From Candidatus Bipolaricaulis sp. (lineage in GTDB: Bacteria; Bipolaricaulota; Bipolaricaulia; Bipolaricaulales; Bipolaricaulaceae): 10,107 nucleotides of DNA. Shown piece after piece: positions 1-6,750 of this stretch. Position numbers and translations under genes: made by a program. Location: positions 1-10,107 of the forward strand of contig JAGUVP010000156.1 in NCBI GenBank assembly GCA_020062805.1, read 5' to 3'. The first letter of the stretch is position 1. Every line of letters begins with the position of its first letter. Under the pieces are notes generated by a model. That model had not been told where the DNA came from and did no database searches. It saw nothing but the letters and a program-made list of their open reading frames with translations.

Positions 1-1534
1 CCCCCCCGCACGCGATGTGCAGCTTGCGGGCCAGTTCCTCCGTCCCCGCCGACGGGACCATCGCCTGGGCGAGCACCACGAGGTCCGCCGCGATCTCGAT
101 CCGCTTCCCGGTGAGCGTGTCCACGCCCCACACCATGATCTTGTCCCCATCCCGGAACACCTTCGCCACCTTGCCCCGCAGGTAGAGGATTCGCTCGTCC
201 TCCATCGCCCGGACCACGAACTCCTCGTACTCCTTGCCCCCGGCGCGGATGTCGATGTAGAACACGTAGGCCGTCCCGTCATGCACGTTGTGGCGGTAGA
301 GCAGGGCGTGCTTGGCGGTGTACATGCAGCAGATCTTCGAGCAGTACGACTTGTGGAGCTCGGGGTCGCGCGATCCAGAGCACTGGATGAACACGACCTC
401 CTTCGGAACCTTCCCGTCCGACGGGCGGCGCACCTCGCCCTTCGTCGGCCCGCCCGCGGACAAGATCCGCTCGAACTCCAGGCCCTCGATCACGTCCGGG
501 ACCGTGCCGTGGCCGTACTCGCCCATCATCTCTTTGCCGTAGAGGTCGTAGCCCGTGGCGAGGACGATCGCCCCCACGTCCTCCTCGATCAGCTCCTCGC
601 GCATGTCGTAGTCGATCGCGCCCACGGTGCACACCTTCGAGCACTCGCTGCACCGGAGCGGGTTCAGGCCGAGGCAGTTGGCCTCGTCGAGCGTGTAGGA
701 AGAGGGGACGGCCTGGGGGAACGGGACGTAGATCGCCGCCCGCTCGGACAGGCCCTGGTCGAACTCGCTCGGGACGCGGATCGGGCACGCCGCCACGCAA
801 TCCCCGCACAGGTTGCACTTGTCCGGGTCCACGTACGTCGGCTTCTTGCGGATCTTCACGTGGTAGTTCCCCAGGTACCCCGTGACCTCGGCGACCTCGG
901 AGTAGGTGAGCAGCCGGATCCGCGGGTGGCGGGACGCCTCGACCATCTTCGGGGTGAGGATGCACTGCGAGCAGTCGAGGGTGGGGAACGTCTCCGAGAG
1001 CTGGGCCATCCGCCCGCCGATCGACGGGGACCGCTCCACGAGGAGGACCTCGTACCCGGCGTTGGCGATGTCGAGCGCGGCCTGGATCCCGCTGATCCCC
1101 CCGCCGACGACGAGGCACTTCACGGCGTGGTCGACCTCGACCGGGACCAGGGGGTGGTTCCCCTTCACCTTCTCCACCATCGACCGGGTGATGCGGATCG
1201 CCTTGTCCGTGGTCACCGGATCGTTGTGGACCCACGAGCACCACTCGCGGATGTTCGCGATCTCGACGAGGTACGGGTTGAGCCCCGCCTCCTCCGCCGC
1301 GTTGCGGAACGTGGTCTCGTGCATCGAGGGCGAGCAGGCGGAGACCACGACGCCGGTGAGCCGGTGTTCCTTGATCGCCTTCTTGACGACGTCCTGACCG
1401 GGGTCCGAGCACATGTACTCGTGGCGGGCGGCGTAGGCGACGCCCGGGTGGCCGGCGAGGGCTTCCACGACCCGCTCCACGTCCACCGTAGTCGCGATGT
1501 TCTTCCCGCAGTGACAGACGAACACGCCGATCCG
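1..1534 (-). CDS. hdrA: HdrA-like heterodisulfide reductase subunit A, 3'-truncated by window edge
   Basis: HdrA-type flavin/iron-sulfur subunit, known in methanogens and many anaerobes as the FAD-binding, ferredoxin-linked part of Hdr complexes; cytoplasmic. About 511 codons are visible, counted from the first conserved residue. In order: an N-terminal strand and Cys motif RIGVFVCHCGKN; a Cys-rich stretch CSDPGQD and VVSACSPSMHETTF (residues 42-76); an FAD dinucleotide fold with GGGISGIQAALDIA (144-157) and ERSPSIGGRMAQL (167-179); a DCSQCILTPKM motif (187-197); and two [4Fe-4S] motifs, CNLCGDCVAACP (240-251) and C287...CSECSKVC (295-302), followed by CSGSRDPE and CSKICC motifs. The C-terminus lies off the window. 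No ATG lies near the expected N-terminus. In-frame candidates are a GTG at 1525, which would cut into the first strand, and a GTG at 1657, which would add 41 residues encoded by heptamer repeats. I report the conserved region only. The GC-rich codon use matches the upstream gene and differs from the defence operon. Confidence 0.9.
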
Positions 1535-1704
1535 CGGACCGCGACCCGTGGTCCGGAGTCCGTGGTCCGTGGCCCGTGATCCGTGATCCGGAGTCCGTGG
1601 TCCGTGGCCCGCGGCGGATGACGGCCTACGGTCAACGGCTGACGGGTTACGGTTCACGGAGAACGGATGACGGTCAACGGTCAACGGTTCACGGCTCACG
1701 GTGA
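1530..1704. repeat. array of 25 in-phase heptamers with central dyad symmetry
   Basis: Exactly 175 bp divide into 25 heptamers without a gap. The first twelve (1530-1613) read NNCCGNG on the plus strand, for example GTCCGTG, GCCCGTG and ATCCGTG. One junction unit, GCGGATG, occupies 1614-1620. The last twelve (1621-1704) read ACGGNNN, for example ACGGTCA and ACGGTTC. The two halves are therefore inverted relative to each other. CCGT cores on the left and ACGG cores on the right stay in register around about 1616.5, so a transcript could fold into a long rod of short helices separated by 3-nt internal loops. The array fills the gap between the ferredoxin oxidoreductase gamma gene and hdrA and overlaps both coding ends. 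Its function is not known to me. Confidence 0.9.
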
Positions 1705-2234
1705 TGCTCCTTCACGTACGCGTACCCGGCCTCGAACGCCTTCTGGTTGAGGTCGCGGGTGTGCGGAGGAACCGCGGCGAGCACGGCCTTGAGCAGGGCG
1801 TCCTTCGACACCGTGGAGACCGCGGCCGCGAGCGCGCCGAGGATGACCACGTTCGCCACGATCTTCCGCCCCAGACCTTCCGCGATGCGCGTTGCCGGGA
1901 CGAGAAGCAGGCGCACGTCCGTGCGCGGTTCGTGCTCCACGAGGTCCTCGTCGAGGATGAGCGTGCCCCCGGGCTGGATGTCGCGGCCGTAGGTGCCGTA
2001 CGCCTCCTGGGACATGATGACGGCCACGTCCGGCGTGCCGACCACGGGGTAGTCCACCGAGGTGTCCGACACCACGACCTCGGCCGCGCACGCCCCGCCG
2101 CGGGCTTCCGGGCCGTAAGACTGGGTGAGGACGGCGTGCTTGCCGTCGAAGATGACCGCTCCCTGACCAGCGATGCGGCCTGCGGAGATGATTCCTTGAC
2201 CACCGAACCCGGCGAACCGGATCTCTTGGCGCAT
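1689..2234 (-). CDS. korC: 2-oxoacid:ferredoxin oxidoreductase gamma subunit (KorC/PorG-like)
   Basis: Gamma subunit of a 2-oxoacid:acceptor oxidoreductase, the thiamine-diphosphate enzyme family that oxidises 2-oxoacids to acyl-CoA and reduces ferredoxin in anaerobes; cytoplasmic. The 181-residue length is normal for the separate gamma subunit. Visible hallmarks are GFGGQGI (9-15) near the N-terminus, TQSYGPEARGGAC (37-49), VVGTPDVAVIMSQEA (64-78) and the C-terminal NVVILGALAA segment. I chose the ATG at 2234 because MRQEIRFAGFGGQG is the usual family N-terminus. The frame stays open upstream, with an ATG at 2285 preceded by a weak AGGCGAG, so a short extension is possible. The TGA stop and last codons lie inside the heptamer array. 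hdrA follows downstream on the same strand, suggesting a ferredoxin-linked pair. The alpha and beta subunits expected beside it are absent. The 2-oxoglutarate versus pyruvate assignment is not certain. Confidence 0.9.
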   Translation of the reverse strand: MRQEIRFAGFGGQGIISAGRIAGQGAVIFDGKHAVLTQSYGPEARGGACAAEVVVSDTSVDYPVVGTPDVAVIMSQEAYGTYGRDIQPGGTLILDEDLVEHEPRTDVRLLLVPATRIAEGLGRKIVANVVILGALAAAVSTVSKDALLKAVLAAVPPHTRDLNQKAFEAGYAYVKEHHREP

Positions 2235-2482
2235 GGTCCGCTGAAGATACCCCGCCCCCGAGGGATCCACCATGACGGCGATCATGTTCTCGCCTGACGG
2301 CGGACAGGAAGCCGGGGCATCCTGCAAAGCGGAACGGGGGCGGGGTGCTCGGGGTGGCGCGGGTCGGCGATTGCCTCGCCGAGGCGTGCGTGACCGCAGA
2401 TGCCCCGCCGCGTTCCGCAGGGGACTCCCACCCACCGTCACGCGGGGGAAGGGGCACGGAACAAGCCGCCAGTCATCCTGAC
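2235..2482. other. GC-rich intergenic stretch with no supported gene
   Basis: This lies upstream of the oxidoreductase gamma gene on the minus strand. Open frames here have arginine/proline/serine-rich translations typical of non-coding GC-rich DNA. I see no tRNA, terminator or clear promoter. Codons for a possible N-terminal extension of the gamma subunit run from 2285 to 2235. Confidence 0.5.
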
Positions 2483-2659
2483 CTACGAGAAGTGCTGAGA
2501 GAGGAAGCGTTCGAGAGGGATGCCATCTCCTCCCACCAGGAGCGGGTGGGCCCCCGGGTGCTCCTTGAGGAACAGGGCCATCCCCGGCAGCGCGTCGCGC
2601 CGTCGGCGAAGATCCTGCGCATGGGCGCGTCTGTGGTCAGAGTTCTCCACGTTACTCAT
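2483..2659 (-). CDS. 58-aa small protein or gene remnant, resembling an ATPase C-terminal tail
   Basis: This short frame runs from the ATG at 2659 to a TAG. Its N-terminus is basic (HRRAHAQDLRRRRDALP), followed by MALFLKEHPGAHPLLVG, GDGIPLERFLSQHF and the stop. The second half reads like real protein. From memory it resembles the tail of AAA/DUF4143-type ATPases, which can end in a GGDGIPLEEFLS-like strand; this is recall, not a search. There is no Shine-Dalgarno sequence. The ATG sits 2 bp from a perfect palindrome, so the frame would have to be read from a leaderless or nearly leaderless mRNA. It could be a genuine small autoregulated gene, or the last piece of a deleted ATPase whose start survives at 2919 in another frame. 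I lean towards a remnant. Confidence 0.35.
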   Translation of the reverse strand: MSNVENSDHRRAHAQDLRRRRDALPGMALFLKEHPGAHPLLVGGDGIPLERFLSQHFS

Positions 2660-2693
2660 GACGCTGAGTAATATTACTCAGCGCTGTGAGTAC
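2652..2693. promoter_or_regulatory. phased operator: four alternating half-sites around a perfect 22-bp palindrome
   Basis: Half-sites TTACTCA (2652-2658), TGAGTAA (2665-2671), TTACTCA (2674-2680) and TGAGTAC (2687-2693) alternate with spacers of 6, 2 and 6 bp. This forms two tandem dyads offset by 22 bp, about two helical turns. The central part, 2662-2683, is a perfect palindrome with half CGCTGAGTAAT. The arrangement is typical of binding sites for dimeric, cooperative repressors. Promoter elements on the minus strand overlap it. The cognate regulator is not visible in the window. Confidence 0.7.
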
Positions 2694-2698
2694 GCCAA
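2671..2698 (-). promoter_or_regulatory. candidate promoter inside the palindromic operator
   Basis: On the minus strand, TTGGCG (2698-2693) is separated by 16 bp from TAATAT (2676-2671). It is a reasonable sigma-70-like pair and lies directly upstream of the 58-codon frame. Both hexamers overlap operator half-sites, so a bound repressor would block it. Confidence 0.4.
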
Positions 2699-2839
2699 CG
2701 TCTGGTTGCCGATCGTTCACAAGAGGAGCCTACCGACGGTGGCCCCTCGGGCCGGCAGTTCAGGATCGCGTCCGCCCACCGCTCCGGCGCCGCCTTCAGC
2801 TCACCGCGCTGTGGGTCAACTGGGAACGCGGCTTCGCCC

Positions 2840-2866
2840 ATGCACGGAACAAGATCTGGCCCCGGC
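2840..2866 (+). repeat. 27-bp direct repeat, copy 1
   Basis: It begins ATGCACGGAAC, contains AGATCTG and ends CCCCGGC. It matches 3177-3203 at 25 of 27 positions, differing at repeat positions 12 and 20. The breakpoint of the truncated ATPase reading frame coincides with this copy. Confidence 0.8.
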
Positions 2867-2919
2867 GACCATTCGGCCAGGGCATCCACCAGTGCAGGCA
2901 GTAACCGCCGAGGGATCAT
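2867..2919 (-). pseudogene. 5' fragment of an AAA/DUF4143-type ATPase gene
   Basis: From the ATG at 2919 the minus strand encodes MIPRRLLPALVDALAEW. This closely resembles the conserved N-terminus of AAA ATPases with a C-terminal DUF4143, which normally continues into a GPRQVGKTTL Walker A. Here the homology stops after about 17 codons, exactly where the 27-bp repeat begins, and no P-loop follows. The frame runs on to 2674 with unrelated sequence. A 39-bp dyad lies directly upstream of the ATG. The call rests on remembered family sequence. Confidence 0.45.
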
Positions 2920-2957
2920 CCCTGCAATTATGGAGTTGCGCTCCAGAAATGCAGGGA
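2919..2957. promoter_or_regulatory. 39-bp nested dyad upstream of the truncated ATPase start
   Basis: The outer arms TCCCTGCA (2919-2926) and TGCAGGGA (2950-2957) enclose the inner arms TGGAG (2931-2935) and CTCCA (2941-2945). The spacing is strictly symmetric: 8, 4, 5, 5, 5, 4, 8. The left end overlaps the ATG at 2919 by one base, the position expected for an operator or a hairpin covering the start. It looks like a regulatory site that outlived its gene. Confidence 0.6.
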
Positions 2958-2974
2958 AGGGCAACCTCTCTCTC

Positions 2975-2999
2975 GGAGGCCTCTCCGTTGGCGGCCTCC
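2975..2999. repeat. 7-bp inverted repeat (hairpin)
   Basis: GGAGGCC (2975-2981) and GGCCTCC (2993-2999) flank an 11-nt loop. There is no T-tract on either strand, so it does not look like an intrinsic terminator. Confidence 0.4.
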
Positions 3000-3007
3000 G
3001 TGTCAGG

Positions 3008-3118
3008 TCAGCTACAGGCCCCGCGCTCCCACTCCTTGGCCACCGCGTCGCCCAGTCAGCCGAGCAGGCACCCCCGGGCACGCCGGAGCTTCGAGCTCAG
3101 CGGGTCGGGAGACTCCAT
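3008..3118 (-). pseudogene. fragment resembling the N-terminus of an ADP-ribosylglycohydrolase
   Basis: From the ATG at 3118 the minus strand reads MESPDPLSSKLRRARGCLLG, then a TGA (3058-3056), then LGDAVAKEWERGACS and a second TGA at 3010-3008. The pattern RARGxLLGLAxGDALG is the typical opening of ADP-ribosylglycohydrolases. Here the stop falls where the next residues are expected, and nothing recognisable follows. It is either a decayed fragment or a coincidence; the evidence is a short motif only. Confidence 0.3.
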
Positions 3119-3176
3119 CTCCGGATCATCGGGCGGTCACCGGGGCTGAAGTGCTAGTGGGACGCATCTTCAGCCT

Positions 3177-3203
3177 ATGCACGGAACGAGATCTGACCCC
3201 GGC
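3177..3203 (+). repeat. 27-bp direct repeat, copy 2
   Basis: It has the same ATGCACGGAAC start and CCCCGGC end as 2840-2866, with AGATCTGAC in the middle. It lies 13 bp beyond the stop codon of the helicase gene, at the downstream end of the defence operon. The two copies are 337 bp apart. On the minus strand it reads GGGGTCAGATCTCG, a type of sequence I associate from memory with ends or targets of IS200/REP-type elements; this is not established here. Confidence 0.8.
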
Positions 3204-3215
3204 TTCTATAACACG

Positions 3216-5450
3216 CTAGAAAACGCTAGAGAGGACCTGCTCGATGTAGTCCTTCGTCTCCTGGATGCAGATCATGCGAGATGCATAGTCGATCGCGGTG
3301 AGTTCGTCGCCGAGGTACTCATCGTACTTCTCAGTCTCGCGATTCCGTACCTGGGACGCTAGGGCCACCGGGTCGTGATCGGAGGTCAGAGCCTCACGCA
3401 GTTTCCCCGCGAACGAACCAAGCGACATGCTCGGACAACGCAAAGCAACGGCGAACAGATCGACCTGGCACGAGACGGCTCCCAGCATAGCCCTGAGCGT
3501 GTGCCGTATGAGGTCGCTAGTCCAGCAGAAGAGGTACGAGTCACCTCCGTATTGAATGACATCCGTCTGAGCCAGTCCGAGATCGGCGAACGCCCGTTGT
3601 GCCGCCCGAAGGAAGTACTCCGCTGTCTCGTCAGCGTAGGCTCGCGACTCGTTGCTGGCCAGAGCACTTCTCATTCTCTCTCGAACCTCACGCCCCACCA
3701 GCCAGCCGCTTCCTGGGAAGTGTGGAGGCTTCCCAGCTGGCGAAGGTACGAGGGTTACGACTCTGCGCCTGCTATCCACGTCTTGAATCAGCCACCTCTG
3801 TCCGCCAAAGATCATGTGGCTGCCCGGGATCAGAGGATGAGAGATCGGTAGCGATCCGAGTGGGCCGTCGGGACCGATCAGCGTGTATTCCTCTGGTGTA
3901 TGGAAGATCGCGTAGAAGCCTCGCTGACGCTGAATCCTCTCTCCCTCAGATCCGAGAAGAAGTGTGCCGTTGGGCGCCTGCTCGATCAGATTCCTCGCGC
4001 CCATCTGACGAAGCAGCGCAATGAAGACATCCTTCCCGACATTCCCAAACGGGCCGGTATCACAGAGTACTCTCCACGATTCAGGGGCAGACACCCCCCC
4101 TCTCTCTCCGATCATCGAGAGGATCTGATGCAGAAGAGTCGAGAGGTGTAGCGACCCCGCTGTTGGGGATTCGCACCAACCCTCCAGTAGCAGATCGAGC
4201 TGCGCGACTGTCTGGATCAGCCTCAAGTGCAGTCTCTCTTCAATGCTCGAATCCGGCCGCGGGATATGCTCCGTCACGTAGAGACGCAATATCGCAGGAC
4301 GACCCTCACGCCTTCCAGAGCGTCCCAACCTCTGGCGAATGCTCGACACGGAAGGAGGGCAGTCTATCTGCCCGACAGTCTCGATCTGACCAATGTCTAT
4401 TCCCAGTTCCAGCGTGCTCGTGCAGACTGCAGTAGCCGGTCGATTCGGATTCCTTAGCGCATCCTCGGCGTGCTTCCTCAACGACTTGGACAGGGATCCG
4501 TGGTGCGCGAAAAACTCACTCGGGACCGCCGTCGCCTCACACAGATGCCGCAGTTTGTCAGCGTACATCTCAACATCAGCCCGCGTATTGGCAAAGAGGA
4601 GGTTCTTCCTCCCCCTTAGAGCATGGAACACCGATCTCGGAATCTCATCTGTCACTCTCAATCTACCCTCGTCTGCGGCAAATTCAGCCGAACCTGGTTG
4701 ACTCTCAGACGCTTCGTTCGCGAACCCGAGCAATGCCATGCGAAGCTCGCCCTCATCACGAGTGCGGATCTGAATCGCCTGCCCACTACTGCCTGGTCGC
4801 AGGAAGGAAGCGGCCTGGTTGAGGTCGCCCAGTGTCGCGCTCAATGCTACCCTCCTTGCCGAATGGCCAATGGCAACATCGAGACGATGCATAAGGCTCT
4901 GAAGCTGTCTTCCCCGTTCAGCGGCTAGGTAGGAGTGCAGTTCATCAACTACGATGAATTGCAGCGGCGCGAACAGCCGCTGTATGTGGTCTCCCCTAAC
5001 GATGAAGAACGCCTCCAAGGACTCGGGCGTAGTCAGGAGGATCCCCTCAGGGTTCCGCATGGCACGTGTCCTGCGCGACCGGGCTATGTCACCATGCCAA
5101 GCCGTGACCTGGACATCCACCAAATCCGCAATCTCGGCCAGCCTGCGGTGCTGATCGTCAATCAGTGCCCTGAGCGGATAGACGCACAGGACTCTGAATC
5201 CAATCAGCTTCTCAGTCTCCGCAGCCAGGATGCTCAGGATTGGCAGGAAGACTGCCTCAGTCTTCCCACCGGCTGTTGGGGCAGCAACCACGACATCAGA
5301 CGTGGGAGTGGCCATGATCGCCTGGATTGTCTTCTCCTGGATCTCATGGAGCTTCGTCCACCGCTGCTGCCACGCCCACTTCTGCAGGCGCTTGTCGACG
5401 AGACCAAAGGATGAGCTTCGAGCGCTAGAGCTTGAATCGTGCGAGATCAT
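3216..5450 (-). CDS. sngC: Shango SngC-like DEAD/DEAH-box helicase (Lhr/BrxHI-like)
   Basis: Superfamily 2 helicase, 744 residues, predicted to translocate on or remodel nucleic acid in the Shango anti-phage system. All main motifs are intact: Walker A APTAGGKTEA (57-66), TTPES (140-144), motif II VVDELHSY (167-174), SATLGD (204-209), NLLFANTRA (283-291), AHHGSLSKSLR (315-325), TSTLELGIDIG (344-354) and QRLGRSGRREG (373-383). The DELH box, long C-terminal extension and RecA-like domain spacing recall Lhr-type helicases and BREX BrxHI. No nuclease or methylase motif is seen in the last 350 residues. The ATG at 5450 overlaps the end of the ATPase gene by 26 bp and has no obvious Shine-Dalgarno sequence, so translational coupling is likely. 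It is the last gene of the operon, and no intrinsic terminator is evident after it. Composition is less GC-rich than the hdrA block. The family is certain; the Shango role comes from the three-gene context. Confidence 0.88.
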   Translation of the reverse strand: MISHDSSSSARSSSFGLVDKRLQKWAWQQRWTKLHEIQEKTIQAIMATPTSDVVVAAPTAGGKTEAVFLPILSILAAETEKLIGFRVLCVYPLRALIDDQHRRLAEIADLVDVQVTAWHGDIARSRRTRAMRNPEGILLTTPESLEAFFIVRGDHIQRLFAPLQFIVVDELHSYLAAERGRQLQSLMHRLDVAIGHSARRVALSATLGDLNQAASFLRPGSSGQAIQIRTRDEGELRMALLGFANEASESQPGSAEFAADEGRLRVTDEIPRSVFHALRGRKNLLFANTRADVEMYADKLRHLCEATAVPSEFFAHHGSLSKSLRKHAEDALRNPNRPATAVCTSTLELGIDIGQIETVGQIDCPPSVSSIRQRLGRSGRREGRPAILRLYVTEHIPRPDSSIEERLHLRLIQTVAQLDLLLEGWCESPTAGSLHLSTLLHQILSMIGERGGVSAPESWRVLCDTGPFGNVGKDVFIALLRQMGARNLIEQAPNGTLLLGSEGERIQRQRGFYAIFHTPEEYTLIGPDGPLGSLPISHPLIPGSHMIFGGQRWLIQDVDSRRRVVTLVPSPAGKPPHFPGSGWLVGREVRERMRSALASNESRAYADETAEYFLRAAQRAFADLGLAQTDVIQYGGDSYLFCWTSDLIRHTLRAMLGAVSCQVDLFAVALRCPSMSLGSFAGKLREALTSDHDPVALASQVRNRETEKYDEYLGDELTAIDYASRMICIQETKDYIEQVLSSVF

Positions 5451-6750
5451 CGTCGATGGCTTCCTCTTGTTCGTTTACATCAGACTCCTCTTCAGCAATC
5501 GGGTTCTCGCCAGAGTCGACGTGCACATCGACGCCGGCTAGAATCCTCTCCCACGAGACGTCTGGGTTCTGGTCGAGCACAGCGAGGAGGTCCACAAACG
5601 CCATGATTGTCGTTCGAGGCGTCCTGAAGTATGCCTCGCCGATCCGGTTCATGCAGTGCCCCATGAAAGCTTCGATGACTTCACTTGTTACGGTGACAGC
5701 CTGCTCTCGGCCTGAAGCGTAGACGTCTCGGACCTTCTCAAGCAGGACGAAGAGGTCCTCTGGCGTGAGGTTCTGCAGCCGGATCACGGGACCACTGTGA
5801 TCGACCAATCCGCCCACCGCGAAAAGGTTCTCCGCGAGGCGCGAACTCAAAGCCGCATGACTGCACACACCTCTGCGAGGATCTTGTAGGAACTCTGGCG
5901 TGCCCGCGGTGAGGAAGCCAATACCTCTTGAGACCCCCTGTATGCTATCATTTACGATCCGTAGTAGCTGCTGGTAGTTGCCGTGACGTGCCTGTGCGTT
6001 CTGCAGCATATAGATGCTGACCATTTCGTCCAGGCAAACAAGAAGCCCCTCGAAGCCTGCAAGCCGGCACAACCGAGCGACAAGCTTCAGGCAGTCGTAG
6101 AACGAGTCGTCGTCGACAATCGTGCGGATGCCCAGAGCCTGCCGCGCTTCAGTCTTGGTTGAGAACTCTCCTCTGAGCCACCGTATCGCATTCGATCTCA
6201 ACTCATCATCACCAGTGTCATGACCTCGCCAATACGCCTCCACGGCCGCTGCGAAGTCATACCCGCCGACGAGCTCGGATAGAGATGCAAGCCGGCCCCC
6301 AATAATGGAGCTTACGGCTGTAGATGTGCTTTCAGCTTCTGTAACCGCCCTCGCAACGAATCGTTCCACAAGTGCTGGAAGCGCTCCTCCATCCGGACTG
6401 CTGCGGGTTGACATGTTCCTCATCAGCTCGTTGTAGAGCGCACGCGCCTGCCCGCTCGTCGAGTACAGACGATGCGTTGAAGATAGGTCGCAGTGGACCG
6501 TGACCAGTTTCCGACTGAGAGCCATCTCACGGACCAAGCTCAGGAAGAAGGTTTTGCCCGAACCGTAGTCCCCAATGACGAACCTGATGCCCGACCCGCC
6601 ATCCGCTATCCGATCGATGTCCTTCTGTATCTCGCGGATTTCGTTCTCCCGTGCGACCTGGATGTGCTGGATGCCCGTGTGCGGAACCACCCCTGCCTGA
6701 AGAGCTTGGAGGATCGCATCTCGAACACGCGGTCTAAGTCGGCTACTCAT
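5425..6750 (-). CDS. sngB: Shango SngB-like P-loop ATPase (DUF2791, BrxD-like)
   Basis: P-loop ATPase of 441 residues related to the DUF2791/BrxD ATPases of BREX types 2 and 6 and corresponding to the ATPase of Shango. Visible motifs are Walker A GDYGSGKT (60-67), a CDLSSTHRLY stretch after strand 2 (87-96), Walker B LLVCLDEMVS (236-245), a sensor-like FLTAGTPEF (279-287), and SSRLAENLF (302-310) with a candidate arginine finger. The tail (about 413-436) is acidic. The helical N-terminus, RPRVRDAILQALQAG, is typical of the family. The ATG at 6750 has a good AGGGGG five bases upstream and overlaps the sngA stop by 8 bp (ATGAGTAG). In this setting it probably powers or regulates the helicase complex; that is inference. 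BREX proper is unlikely because no PglX, PglZ, BrxB or BrxC is present in the window. Confidence 0.88.
   Translation of the reverse strand: MSSRLRPRVRDAILQALQAGVVPHTGIQHIQVARENEIREIQKDIDRIADGGSGIRFVIGDYGSGKTFFLSLVREMALSRKLVTVHCDLSSTHRLYSTSGQARALYNELMRNMSTRSSPDGGALPALVERFVARAVTEAESTSTAVSSIIGGRLASLSELVGGYDFAAAVEAYWRGHDTGDDELRSNAIRWLRGEFSTKTEARQALGIRTIVDDDSFYDCLKLVARLCRLAGFEGLLVCLDEMVSIYMLQNAQARHGNYQQLLRIVNDSIQGVSRGIGFLTAGTPEFLQDPRRGVCSHAALSSRLAENLFAVGGLVDHSGPVIRLQNLTPEDLFVLLEKVRDVYASGREQAVTVTSEVIEAFMGHCMNRIGEAYFRTPRTTIMAFVDLLAVLDQNPDVSWERILAGVDVHVDSGENPIAEEESDVNEQEEAIDDDLARFKL

Noticed and set aside
279..1412. Minus-strand frame of 377 codons within hdrA
   Set aside because: Out of frame with the recognisable HdrA motifs, and its product is Gly/Arg/Pro-rich low complexity.
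17..1579. Long plus-strand open frame of about 520 codons opposite hdrA
   Set aside because: It is the antisense shadow of a GC-rich gene. The translation is Arg/His/Asp-rich without motifs, while the minus strand encodes a full HdrA.
1530..1704. Heptamer array considered as a CRISPR array
   Set aside because: Units are 7 bp and contiguous, with no spacers of constant length and no cas genes.
2686..2904. Plus-strand frame starting at a GTG next to the palindrome
   Set aside because: No ribosome binding site, no recognisable motif and basic low-complexity sequence. It overlaps the ATPase remnant and the repeat.
3216..6750. BREX or DISARM assignment from the BrxD-like ATPase and BrxHI-like helicase
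   Set aside because: No methyltransferase, PglZ, BrxB, BrxC or DISARM DrmB/DrmC-type protein is present, and the partner is a TerB protein, which fits Shango.
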